NCBI GenBank assembly: GCA_020740775.1
Contig: JAHEWK010000013.1
Span: 1,736,001-1,800,000 of the forward strand
Source: Ilyonectria destructans
Lineage: Eukaryota; Ascomycota; Sordariomycetes; Hypocreales; Nectriaceae
Length of the DNA: 64,000 nt
Direction of reading: 5' to 3'
In this document: in pieces, positions 35,434-45,254 of the stretch
How the letters are laid out: each line of letters begins with the position of its first letter
Position numbering within the stretch: the stretch's first letter is position 1
Notes under the pieces: model-generated
What the model saw: only the letters and a program-made list of their open reading frames with translations
Told to the model about the DNA's origin: nothing
The model's database searches: none
Position numbers and translations under genes: made by a program

Positions 35434-36420
35434 ATGGCTGTTCTGTCCCTCCTTACCATGGCTTTGGCCATCTCTGCCCGCGCCATGGCCCAGCCCGTCG
35501 GTGCCCAGACTGCCAGCTTCGGTGGCAACGGCGCCCAGCACACTCCCGGTAACGGCGGCTTCGGTGGCCAGCACACTCCCGGTGCTGGCGGCGACTTCAG
35601 CGGCATGCCCACTGGCACTCCCACCGGTGGCTTCGGCCAGGGTGGTCAGCAGACTCCCGGCTCCGGCTTCAACGCTGCTGCTGTCGAGACTCCCGGCTCT
35701 GGCAGCGGTGACCTCCCCATGAGCATCCCCACCGCCATTGGTACTCCTGGTGGTTTCGGCGATCTCCCCTCCGGTATCCCGACCGGCCTGCCCAGCGGCC
35801 TTTTCGGTGGCCTCTTCAGCAAGAGACAGCAGGGCGACGACGCTGAGCAGACCCCCGGTGCTGGCGGCGACTTCACCGGCAGCTTCGTCATGCCCACTGG
35901 CACCCCCACCGGCGGTTTCGGCCAGGGTGGTCAACAGACTCCCGGCGCCGGCGGCCGCGGTGGCCACCACACTCCCGGCAACGGCGGCTTTGGCGGCCAG
36001 CACACTCCTGGTGCTAGCGGCGACTTCAGTGGCATGCCCACTGGCACTCCCGGCGCCGGCTTCGGCGGTGCTGACGAGACTGACAGTGGCTTCAACGCTG
36101 CTGCCGTCGAGACTTCCGGCGGTGGCGACTTCACCGGCAGCTTCGTCATGCCCACTGGCACTCCCACTGGTGGCTTCGGCGGCCAGGGCGGTCACCACAC
36201 TCCCGGCGCTGGCGGTCACGGCGACCACACCCCTGGTGCTGGCGGCTTCGGTGGCGACTTCACTGGCAGCTTCACCCGACCCACTGGTACTCCCACTGGT
36301 GGCTTCGGTGGCCAGCAGACTCCCGGCGCTGGTGGCCGTGGCGGTGAGGGCGCTCCTTCTGGCATCTCCTCTTTCATCACCAAGGCCCGAGCCACCGCTT
36401 CTGGTGCTGCCCGCAAGTAA
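35434..36420 (+). CDS. Secreted Gly-rich TPG-repeat protein without cysteine
   Basis: Single exon, 328 aa. The start at 35434 gives a textbook signal peptide (MAVLSLLTMALAISARAMA) and has a good context; an in-frame extension upstream would bury it. The mature protein is built of irregular repeats: eleven TPG motifs mostly preceded by QH, QQ or HH, one decayed TSG, and four exact copies of PTGTPTGGFG plus one variant. It has no Cys. One dibasic site, FSKRQQGDD, lies near the middle (about residue 130) and could be cut by Kex2. The end is basic and Ala-rich. It is probably a wall or matrix protein, possibly an effector or Kex2-processed repeat protein; I recognise no named family. Repeat-biased codons leave long open frames on the other strand, which I take as artefacts. 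Confidence 0.85.
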   Translation: MAVLSLLTMALAISARAMAQPVGAQTASFGGNGAQHTPGNGGFGGQHTPGAGGDFSGMPTGTPTGGFGQGGQQTPGSGFNAAAVETPGSGSGDLPMSIPTAIGTPGGFGDLPSGIPTGLPSGLFGGLFSKRQQGDDAEQTPGAGGDFTGSFVMPTGTPTGGFGQGGQQTPGAGGRGGHHTPGNGGFGGQHTPGASGDFSGMPTGTPGAGFGGADETDSGFNAAAVETSGGGDFTGSFVMPTGTPTGGFGGQGGHHTPGAGGHGDHTPGAGGFGGDFTGSFTRPTGTPTGGFGGQQTPGAGGRGGEGAPSGISSFITKARATASGAARK

Positions 36421-36542
36421 ACGACTCTTGCATGTTGTGATGACCTGCGCCACATCGATCTTGGCCTGGAAAACATGAGGGGGAAATGAGGGGAATGGTT
36501 GATATGTATATAATATGGTCGAGAAGCTGGTCTTTGGATCCT

Positions 36543-37751
36543 TCATTTTGTATCTAGTTCCATGGCGGCGGCACCTGTCGCCGTCAATTGAACAATTTTG
36601 GCGAGCATCTCATCTTTCCAAACTCTGTGATCGGCGCGTTTCGTTTCGCTGAGGAAATCGTACTTATCTTGAAACATCGTGTCTGCTCGTTTGATCTGCA
36701 TCGTGGGCATCGCCTCCTCGTCAACCATGTCGATGTCATCAACCTGGCTGCGCTGAGTCAACTTGACCACGTCCGTAATGCCCTGGTACCAATCACCGGT
36801 GAGCCAGCCGCGCTCGTTGACCTTGGCAACTGCGTCATCGAACTCGGTGGTTTTGGGCTTGCCCCAGCCATTCCACGCATCGTCGTCATCTAGGCCCAGA
36901 ACGGTAACCTCTTTGCGAGCTCGAGTCAGCAAGGCAAGTATCTCCTTTCGTTGCGGAACGTAGCCATCACGATCAATCGCTTCACCGGATGCAAGGGCAC
37001 GAATACGCATGGTTACGAAGAAGTAGATGGCCGCGAACAAAACAGTAGTGTTCTGAAGGACCCATTCGTCGTCAGTCTTCCGTCCGCCAGGGGCAATTAT
37101 CGCCTCCATGCCGGCGAGAATGGTGGGGGCAAGCTTTTTGTGATTAGTTTCCTGGCAGATGAACCGAGTAGTGGGTTGAATCCAGGGGTGAAATCCGTTT
37201 TCAGGCACGGAATCGGTTGCTTTGCTGGCAGATTTCATCGGGGTCCCGTCGCCAGCCTTTGATGGGGTTCGCCATTGCGCAAGGCTTCTCTCCTTGGTTG
37301 GCGTGGCGCGAGATGGTACTCTGGTTGCTGAGGCAGGCGAGGTCCCGAGGTCCCTCAATCTTCCGCTCGGCGTCCGAACACGGCCTGAGGGAGTTCGGGG
37401 AGTGGATGCGGAGTTGGGGAGGATGTTGTCGAGATGAGCATACAGTCGCTTGTAGATGCGGGGAGGAATTGGCGGCCGTGGCTCGATTGGTGGCAGATCA
37501 AGGGTTATTTTCAGTCTGTTAGAGTTAGCCTTATGATCAATGGGCGAATTACATCGGCAATTGGAATACCTGTCACAGGCGATGTTGGCGCAAGCGTAGA
37601 GCCTCGCAATCTCTTCTTCCGACTTCAGAGTGCTTGCACGATGGCGGGACTGTGCGAGGAGAGATCCGGCAAGCTGCAGTAGAGTTGGTGGAAGATCTTG
37701 AGTATACGTTGGCATCAATGAGAGCAACGCCTGATCGATTTGACGACTCAT
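36543..37751 (-). CDS. ORC6: Origin recognition complex subunit 6
   Basis: Model (minus): 37751-37570, 37515-36543; 384 aa. A subunit of the six-protein complex that marks replication origins and loads MCM helicase. The N-terminus (SRQIDQALLSLMPTY, then PPTLLQLAGSLLAQSR and EEEIARLYACANIACDRL) is the TFIIB-like helical domain typical of ORC6, followed by PPRIYKRLYAHL. A Ser/Thr-Pro-rich linker with CDK-type sites (ATPTKER, RTPSKAG) precedes a second helical domain and a C-terminal Orc-binding tail. The 54-nt intron (37516-37569, GTATTC donor, GCTAAC branch) has no stop and is a multiple of three, so it could be mistaken for coding. The first true ATG is at 37751. The gene converges on the repeat-protein gene, 122 bp between stop codons. 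Confidence 0.9.
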   Translation of the reverse strand: MSRQIDQALLSLMPTYTQDLPPTLLQLAGSLLAQSRHRASTLKSEEEIARLYACANIACDRYSNCRCNSPIDHKANSNRLKITLDLPPIEPRPPIPPRIYKRLYAHLDNILPNSASTPRTPSGRVRTPSGRLRDLGTSPASATRVPSRATPTKERSLAQWRTPSKAGDGTPMKSASKATDSVPENGFHPWIQPTTRFICQETNHKKLAPTILAGMEAIIAPGGRKTDDEWVLQNTTVLFAAIYFFVTMRIRALASGEAIDRDGYVPQRKEILALLTRARKEVTVLGLDDDDAWNGWGKPKTTEFDDAVAKVNERGWLTGDWYQGITDVVKLTQRSQVDDIDMVDEEAMPTMQIKRADTMFQDKYDFLSETKRADHRVWKDEMLAKIVQLTATGAAAMELDTK

Positions 37752-38500
37752 TTTGGCGGTTGTTGTCAAGAGGCGGTGATGTCAAGGATGGGTTGTGGTC
37801 TAGGCTCAATGTCACCGAGTAGCTCTGGTACGCGACTTGGTGACGCGCAGCTTGGGGTGGTCCTACGCCAAGTCACGGGGCAGGCCCGCCAGCACTTACG
37901 ACCTGCCAAACTGCTAATCCTAGCAGTGCCGAGAGACATGGGGAACAAGCGACGTAATCTCTAAGACGAGACTGGGGAAAGAAGATTTGTCTCGTCAATG
38001 ATTTCGGTTCCGGCTTGGCGGATGTTGCTGTGCTTTGTTCCAGATATCGCATTTGCAAATGAATAGACAAGAAATCAATGCCATTGTTGGCGAGCGTAAA
38101 AGTGCCTGATATGGAGACGAGATCGCCCGGTCTTCAGTTCCATTCCAGCGCCCTAGGTACAGAACCTCTGCACCGCTCCAGCGCCTACCCCAGCGCCATC
38201 TCCCCCGAAGCGCCCTGGGCTTCAGTAGCTTAGCTCCCCGCTAAATTGAGGTGGCCCGCTCGTGCCGCCCCTGATAACCTCCACAGTAACCATTACGACA
38301 GTGACCACGAACGGTTGAATCGATACTTACTGGATTACTCCCAGTCCTCTAGTCCGTCCGCCTTCGACGATCTCTAAACCACGTCCCTCGGCCAGCCTCG
38401 ATATTCTATCCACATCCACCTCCTGGTCGTGACCTCAATCCCACTCTTCAAGCCCGGCGATTCCGTCCTCTTCAGTCCGCAACACACACAAGCAGCAACA
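37752..38500. promoter_or_regulatory. Divergent promoter region, ORC6 and EF-hand gene
   Basis: 750 bp between outward-facing starts. The right side is C/T-rich. A short block of repeated cagcgcc / ccagcgcc occurs near 38148-38200. No other gene or clear motif seen. Confidence 0.5.
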
Positions 38501-39150
38501 ATGCGCCCAACGGTTCTTCTGAGCGCCGCCTGCGCCGGCTTGGTCGCAGCCCATTCGCAAGCTCCCATCGTCCCCGAAGGCGCTGACTGGATGACGAAGC
38601 ACATGGCAGGTGTGTACCACGCATTTCCCTTGCTTGCGCCGACATCTCTAACATGACACGTACAGAGGAGCACCATATCGCGGGCTGGGACGCCAACTCC
38701 TTCTTCGCTCTTCACGATTACGATAGCAACGGCCGGTGGGAAGGTTCCGAGATGCAGCGCACCTACGGCCTCATGGATGTGTCCAACAATGAAATGCTGC
38801 AGAGTCGAAAAGACGAGGTCCTCAAAATCTTGCTAGACCTCCTCGACCAGGACGGCGACTTCTCTGTTACCCTCGAGGAGTGGAAAAACTTCATCGCCCA
38901 GGGCAAGACGCTGCCCGATCTGGGCACCGGCCCCGGCCACCACGGCGACGACGAGTACGAGTACGAGATCCACCACTGGGAGAAGTACCACGACGAGAAC
39001 ACCAAGCTCGAGGACCTGACCCATCCCGAGGACATCGAGCACTTCAAGAAGCATGAGGAGATGGAGGACGAGGAGGACCGCCTCGAGGCTTTGAACAAGA
39101 TCCCCATCGTCGAAGCCAACATCCCCTCGAAGTTCCGACGATCATCTTAG
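38501..39150 (+). CDS. Secreted/ER EF-hand calcium-binding protein
   Basis: Model: 38501-38609, 38666-39150; 197 aa. Signal peptide at residues 1-17 (MRPTVLLSAACAGLVAA). Two complete EF-hand loops: residues 54-65 (DYDSNGRWEGSE) and 97-108 (DQDGDFSVTLEE), both with acidic or polar ligands at positions 1, 3, 5 and 12. A very acidic, His/Glu-rich C-terminal part follows, giving the look of nucleobindin or yeast SSP120-type luminal calcium-binding proteins. It has no HDEL signal (ends KFRRSS), so it may pass through the secretory pathway. The 56-nt intron has a normal donor (GTGTGT) and CAG acceptor. It converges on TYW2, with 91 bp between stop codons. Confidence 0.88.
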
Positions 39151-39241
39151 GCTAGACATTGGATTTTCCTCCCGTGGTAGGATAGAGGCGCGGGTGGGGC
39201 GTATGATATCATGACGAATGATTTGTACTTTGGTAATATTG

Positions 39242-40402
39242 CTATTGAGAGATAGAACCTGTAACATGAATGTCAAAGACACAATGCCAGACGCCTGGCG
39301 CAAACGTTTTGACCAACTCGATATGCTCGGCCTTGACTGTTCGCACCTCCTTGTCGTCCCCCCAGCTCTCAAATCGGCTTTGGATCTCTTGCCGCCTCGC
39401 TTCCGTGTCGTTGACGCCCACGTTCTCGTGGAGGTGCAACCACGTCTCGGTTGACGGCGCGGACATCTCCCAGGTATGCTTCCAGGTTGGTTCGCTCGTG
39501 GGGAGGAAGCCGCAGTTGATATGTCGAATCTCTCGAGCCATGCCCTGTGCTTGCAGTGACTGTATCCTTCCTAGCGCGTCCTCGTTGCTCTCGAGGAACA
39601 CGATAATCTGGTCTCCTCCGGCGAGAATCTCCTCGACTGGTAATTCTAACTCCTGGCCCTGGACGACTTTCACCGTCCACCGGTTAGCTATTGCGCCTCG
39701 TCGCAAGCCCTCGACGCTCCAAGGGTTAATCTCCCAGCATAGAACCCTCATGTCCAAGCGAGCGTAAGAAAAGACAAAGTAACCAATGCCCGCGTAGAGA
39801 TCTACAGCCCACGGCTTCTCAGATAATCCTGAATCCGATGGACTCTCCATGTTGAGCAACCTTGCCTTCTCCTTGATGTTACCACGACTAAACATGGTCC
39901 ACCTCGGTGCCCAGGTCTGGAATATTCCATTCTGTTTCGTCGATACCCAGAGCGCTTTATCAAAGTCGCTCTTCGACAGTGTTTCCGTTGTAGCTTCAGC
40001 AGGGCCAAAGTCGCCGTATAGAATACGCAACCCACTTGGGCTCCTCAGTACGTTCTCGTCCTCCGCCCCATCCTTGTGCAGAGGGATGCCCTCGTTGGCC
40101 GCCAAGTGCGTTAACCTGCCCTTGGCCTGAGTCGACAGTTCCTTCAATATCAAGGACCATAGCTGGGCAGAGGAATCTCGGCCGACGCCACGTAGAGTAG
40201 TTGTCCAGGTCTCATTGATGAAACTGCCATATGGGAGCAACGCCATCGGCTCGTAGATTGTGAAGCGCTTAGGGGCGCTGCTTAAGAGGCCATATTTCCA
40301 TTCTTTCTGATCCTCGCCTCCATCTGGTTGTGGTATTGAGGCGATCCAGGTCTGGATGGCAGTTTGGATTGGGTTGGCCTTCGGCTTCTTTGGCTTAGCC
40401 AT
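39242..40402 (-). CDS. TRM12: tRNA wybutosine-synthesising enzyme 2 (TYW2/TRM12)
   Basis: Single exon, 386 aa. TYW2 moves the 3-amino-3-carboxypropyl group of S-adenosylmethionine onto the tricyclic base at position 37 of phenylalanine tRNA, the second step after TYW1 in yW formation. Visible are the SAM-binding motif VDLYAGIGYF (residues 200-209), the acidic ligand in LCWEINPWS, with NPWS at 226-229 where ordinary methyltransferases of the TRM5 relatives differ, and an N-terminal substrate domain containing YEPMALLPYGSF. The first ATG is at 40402; upstream codons in frame have no ATG. It lies downstream of the phosphatase gene in the same direction with a 326-bp gap, and no link in function is expected. 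Confidence 0.88.
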   Translation of the reverse strand: MAKPKKPKANPIQTAIQTWIASIPQPDGGEDQKEWKYGLLSSAPKRFTIYEPMALLPYGSFINETWTTTLRGVGRDSSAQLWSLILKELSTQAKGRLTHLAANEGIPLHKDGAEDENVLRSPSGLRILYGDFGPAEATTETLSKSDFDKALWVSTKQNGIFQTWAPRWTMFSRGNIKEKARLLNMESPSDSGLSEKPWAVDLYAGIGYFVFSYARLDMRVLCWEINPWSVEGLRRGAIANRWTVKVVQGQELELPVEEILAGGDQIIVFLESNEDALGRIQSLQAQGMAREIRHINCGFLPTSEPTWKHTWEMSAPSTETWLHLHENVGVNDTEARRQEIQSRFESWGDDKEVRTVKAEHIELVKTFAPGVWHCVFDIHVTGSISQ

Positions 40403-40728
40403 TTTTTCGTGAGGGGTGAAAATTGCGTGGAGCAAAAATCGAGTCTAACTACCGCCGCTCAAAATATTATGATATCAAGGCATGGGCAGAGATGTCATGA
40501 TTTCTCGGAGCATGTAGTCGCGGGTGAAGATGATGAGGCGAGTCATTTTAACGCCGCATGGTTCCCAAGCCCGATCATTTGCCCCATTTTGCTCAAAAGT
40601 CAATTGCACTGTTTCTACCCAACCAGATTTCCCACTGAAGTTCACCTCAAGTCCATGGGTATCTTGACCCTATGCTATTCTACATGCAACACCGAATCAT
40701 CCATCCGTTACGTGTATTTCATCTTTCA
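40403..40728. other. Intergenic, phosphatase 3' side and TYW2 promoter
   Basis: About 330 bp between two leftward genes. Nothing beyond 3' and promoter sequence is seen. Confidence 0.6.
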
Positions 40729-42113
40729 TCACAAGAAGTAGTCACCAGGTCCCCTTCTGTTCGTGGGCACGTGTCTCTGGTCGTCAGGCACAGCTGAGAA
40801 GATACTAAACTTGGGGTTCAAGTCCTTGTCCACAGACATGATGGATGCGACGTTGCCGCAGCGGTAACAGTAGTTGGGAGCCGACCAAACCGTCACAACA
40901 GAGTTCTCCGGGAAGTGATACTAGTTGTTGTTAGCACGAGTCGGCAATAAACATGTAGGAGAGTTGCCATACCTTGTATCCTTCGTTGACAAGTTGATGC
41001 GCTCGCGCAATTAGCTTCAGTCCGTTCACATGATTAAATTCCGTCGCCACCTTGTCGCCGAACAGCCAACCGGCACCACGAGGACTGATCGCCCAGGTTT
41101 CGACGTCTTCTGGGTCTGACCACACCAGGTCGCAGAAAGCGCCTTCGTGAGGAATCTCTTGAGCTCGCGCGACTACACGGATCTGGTCGATAGTCCTGAT
41201 TTCAGGGCTCAGACCTCCGTGGACACAGAGGATCTCACCATCAATGATGGCAGCAAGGACAAGGAAGTCAAAGACGTGGCAGCAAGCCTTCCAGACTGAC
41301 GCATTGCCGTACTTCTGCTGGCACTCCTCGTAGAACCCATAAACCTGGGTGATCTGTCGTGACTCGTGGTTTCCACGAACAAGGACTATGCGATCGGGGT
41401 ATCTGTACGATTGGTAAGCAACAAACCAGATGGGCATGATAGGCTTGCGGAGGGGGCTCACTTGGCCTTGAGGCACATGAGTAGTGTGAACGTCTCCAAG
41501 CTAAAGTATCCTCGATCAACAAAGTCTCCCAGGAAAATGTATCGGGTCTCCGCACTTTGGCTCTGGGTTGCGGTTACACTAACGCCAGAGTCCAAGCGGT
41601 CAGCCATCGTAGCATCAGGATCATTCTCTGTCTCATCAGCCTCCGGCTCTTCTGCACCCTCAGCTGCGCTGCTGCTGGGTGCATCGCCACTAGACTTTAT
41701 CTTCTTCCTCAACTTAGGGTTTGTGATCTCGGTGGGCGGTTCGATATCGTCAGAGGTGATGACGGTCGTTGCTGTCTTCGGGGCCTGCGCGTTCGTCTCG
41801 CCTGGCATGCCGCCAGACACTCGGAAGAGCTCGAGGAGGTCGTAGAACTGTCCGTGGATGTCGCCGCAAACGGTGACGGGGGTGCAGACTGGCTGAATGT
41901 TTGACTCTGAGAGGTCGGGTCAACGAGAGTCGCCTATTAAGCCCCAGGGCAGCAAAGCTCACCTTCCATCAGGATCTCCTTAACCTTCTCGCATAGCTCC
42001 TTCATGGCTCTCTCGGGCAGATAGTGGCACTGCTTGGCCTCCTCAAGCCATTCATCGAGTCCGGCATTGGGCCCCAGGTTGGCGGGGCCCGGTCGAGGTA
42101 CGTTCGTAGCCAT
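40729..42113 (-). CDS. SIT4: PP6/SIT4-type Ser/Thr protein phosphatase catalytic subunit with insert
   Basis: Model (minus): 42113-41963, 41906-41462, 41402-40973, 40920-40729; 405 aa, against about 305-310 for PP6. All metal and catalytic motifs of the PPP family are present: [39 protein letters not shown], ending DYFL, the methylatable PP2A-family tail. The N-terminus ([15 protein letters not shown]) and [18 protein letters not shown] fit PP6/SIT4 best, rather than PP2A, PP4 or yeast PPG1. An acidic, Ser-rich insert of about 85 residues (86-170) separates the first two motifs. The enzyme normally works with SAP regulatory subunits in growth and cell-cycle control. Introns are 56, 59 and 52 nt. 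A TATA-like run lies close upstream. The family is certain; the exact orthologue is likely. Confidence 0.9.
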
Positions 42114-42668
42114 GTTATGGCATACCCCGTCGCAGAAAGAAGTGAGAGGGTACGGCGGCGGGGGATATATGTATATATATCAGCCCGGCGATGCAAGGCG
42201 ATGCGGTAGTACCTTGTCCCTTCGACTGGGCCTTCGACTGGGCCTTGGGGCAACTCGGCGGAGCGAATGGGGGTGGGTCTTAGATAATGGAGGGGTGTGA
42301 TCGTGAGACGCCGGGAATTCCTCGGCGCCTATGACTGGCGCTGCGCGTCGGCGTCGCTTTGATGCTGCTTTGTAAGAATTTCTGGGTGCACAGCTCGCTC
42401 TTGGAGACTTTCAAGAATCTTTCCTGTCTTCACCTCTTCATCCGAGCTACTGAACTCGTCAGTGAGTGCCTTCTTCCGTGGGGTTGGGTTGCACGTGATA
42501 GAGATATCGTGTCTGGTTAATCGCATATTCGCCCAATCTGCCCCACTGGCGCTTGGCGGGGCATTCACAGCACAAGGTCGCGACTCATCAAGCCTTACAA
42601 GGTTCCTTGAGCATTTCAGTCCCTTTACAGGATCAACACCACCGTCGGGTACTGTTGCGGCATGCAAG
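42114..42668. promoter_or_regulatory. Divergent promoter, phosphatase and UPF3
   Basis: 555 bp between outward-facing starts. A purine/pyrimidine-alternating run gatatatgtatatatat (42164-42180) lies 51 bp upstream of the phosphatase ATG and is a candidate TATA region. Two tandem copies of ccttcgactggg stand at 42219-42242. Confidence 0.5.
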
Positions 42669-44741
42669 ATGTCAACACAGGGTCCGCAAGTCCTGTCTCG
42701 TCGGGCTAACGGGGTTCTCCCTGCGCCAGCGAGTCACACCCACGAGTCTGGCAAGGTGAGGGCTCCTGCGCAGCGCAAAACACAGGTCACTTTGATATCT
42801 GACCCAAACAAGGGCAAGGGCTCCCACGATAATCACGCGCCCAACAAACCAGGAAGAGGCAGAGGGTCTGGTGGAAAGTTTGGCGATGCGAGCAAGGTGC
42901 GAAATGAATCACCATCTGCAATCGAGGATTGTCCCGCCCACTAACGAGCCGGAAGAATGCGACTGAGGGCGATACCCCTAAGCCAGCCAAAACTAAGCCT
43001 CACAATGAGGGCGAGAAGCTCGTGATCCGGCGCCTCCCTCCCGGAATGACTCAAACGGAGTTTGTGTCCATTCTTGGCAGTGAATGGGATGTTGGCAAAG
43101 GGAGAGTCGACTGGTTCTCCTATGCGCCTGGGAAAATCTCCAACGAGTACGCCGCACATTCTCATGCAGGATAGCTCAATTCGCTAACATGGACTATCAA
43201 GTCCATCAAAGCCGTCTCGGCCTGGTCGCGCCTATCTCCATGTCGTGAGAAAAGATGACATCATGTCCCTAAGCGACTCTGTCCGGACCTCAACCTGGGA
43301 GGACGCCAAGGCCACCTTCAACAACCCATCTCTAATTGGGCCACCTGCAGTTGAGTTCGCCATCTACAAGAAGATTCCGAGCAACAAGAAGCGCACCGAT
43401 GCGCGTCAGGGAACTATTGACCAGGACCCCGAGTTCATGGCATTCCTCGAGGATCTTGCCAACCCAGCGCCACCAAATCAGAACATTGATGCCGATGACG
43501 CGGATGATGTCGCTAAAGCAGAGTCCAAGGTCACGACAACCCCATTGATTGAGTACCTCAAGGAAAAGAAGGCCAACAAGGCCAAGGATTCTTCAGGCTC
43601 CAAGAATTCCAAGGGCGAATCCAGGGGAGGGAAGGGCAAAGGAGGTTCCAAAGACGAAGAGTCAGCCAAGAAGAGGAGCAAGGGTGAGAAGGGTGATAAA
43701 TCAGACAAGGCTCCCAAGGAGACTGTCAAGATTCTCACCAAGAAGGCTGCTATCGAGCAGGCTGCGGCCGCCGCCAAGAATGCGGCCAGTCAGATCAAGG
43801 ACACCAGTGCCCAGGAGGCTCCTAAGAGTCGTCGGGCTGGTATCGCTGCGGCTGCCAGGATTCTCCAGCGGGACCTCGGCCTCAGTCCAGGCAGTGCTCA
43901 TAGAAAGGCACGGCAGGATGCTGCTAAAGCAGACACAGATACCAAGCCTACCCCTAACAAAGAGCCTGCTGCTCCAGCAACTATCGATCCACCAGCTTCA
44001 CCCGCTAAGCCTGCTGATGCGCCTGCCCCAACTCCCAAGAACAGGGCTGCCAGTGCTTCTACGCCGAAGTCTCAGTCGCAGGCATCGGGTCGCAGAACCC
44101 GAGGAGGCAAGAACCCCGAGAAGAACAGTAAGGCAACAGAGGGCGGGGCATCACAATCTTCGGGTGCGGCCAACCCACCCGTCGTTCTCCTCAAGAAGAA
44201 AGGCGTCGATGCTGAATCCTCTCGACCATCAACACCGAATGCTGCACCGCAGGCCACAAGTCAGGCATCTGGTTCAAAGGGGGTATCAGCTACGCCAAGC
44301 GGCCCTAAAGGTGGTTCAACCAAGTCCGGGTCATCTCAGAAGAAGCCCACCACTGTGACTCCCGATGCGACCCGTGGATTTGTCAAGCATGCCAACCCTT
44401 CCCAAGGCGTTACCGAGGCCCTTCTCAAGCAATCTCTCGAAATATTTGGTACTATCACGTTCGTGGAAATCGACAAGCGCAAGGGCTTCGCCTATGTGGA
44501 CTTTTCCGAGCACGAAGGTCTGGTAAAAGCGGTGTCAGCCAGCCCCATCACTGTCGCTCAAGGCACTGTCCAGGTTCTGGAGCGCAAGGATAAGAAGCCC
44601 GCGGCTGCGACTCCCGCATTGGCAGCCTCCGGAACGACGACGGCTCCAGAGAAGTCGTCCGGACGAGGCAGACGCGGACGAGGCGGAGGCGGCAAGGGCA
44701 ATGCTGTAAACAGCAACCAAGCTACGAGCAATGGCGGTTGA
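42669..44741 (+). CDS. UPF3: Nonsense-mediated decay factor UPF3
   Basis: Model: 42669-42896, 42956-43146, 43202-44741; 652 aa. UPF3 links UPF2 to exported mRNPs in nonsense-mediated mRNA decay. The SMG4/UPF3 domain begins at EKLVIRRLPPGM and runs through GSEWDVGKGRVDWFSYAPGK and, across the second intron, NDPSKPSRPGRAYLHV, ending near FAIYKKIPSNKKR and the PEFMAFLEDL motif. A long Lys/Ser-rich disordered region follows. Near the C-terminus a second RRM-like unit is visible (RGFVKHANPSQGV, then RKGFAYVDFSEHE), before a GRGRRGRGGGG tail. The first intron uses a GGAAG acceptor at 42955; the earlier CGAG at 42948 would cause a stop. The protein is much longer than yeast UPF3 (387 aa). Confidence 0.92.
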
Positions 44742-45254
44742 AAGGGGGAAAGGAGCAATGTGGGATTTCTTTCTTCGAACATCTCAGAGCATCAGCGCAT
44801 CAAGCAGAAGCAACATCTGCACGATTACGCCGTGGAGCATTGACCCGCCCCGAGCCGAATGCGGTCTCGCCATGGCCTCGGCCCAACATGAAGGACCGCA
44901 CACAAGACGAGGCAGGCGGCTAGTCTGTCGGACGTCGCGTTGCGAGAATTCAACGGCAGTCAGCCATTTGCCGGCGACGCATGAGGAGGAGTCAGGCCAA
45001 GCGTCACAGTGGCGGGATCACATAGCGCTAGCGTGAATCTTCAGAGGCCGACTCCAGATCTGTAGCGAGTTCGTGATGTCCAACCATCCGCCTCGCATTT
45101 ACGAGAGAGTTACATAGGGACCAGCATTAAAGTATCAATCTAGGAATGAAGAGACCCGGATATATGTCATTACGTTCCGTCGTCATTCTTGCAATCAACC
45201 CCGCGCAGTTCACACGTCCGCCACTATTACCATCCCCCCCCGAATGGATGAACG
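44742..45254. other. Convergent 3' intergenic, UPF3 and SUR7-like gene
   Basis: About 510 bp between converging genes. Contains no recognisable gene or element. Confidence 0.6.

Noticed and set aside
35407..36546. 379-codon open frame on the minus strand
   Set aside because: Mirror image of the TPG-repeat gene, whose repeat codons leave the other strand without stops. It lacks a domain, while the plus strand has a signal peptide and TATA box.
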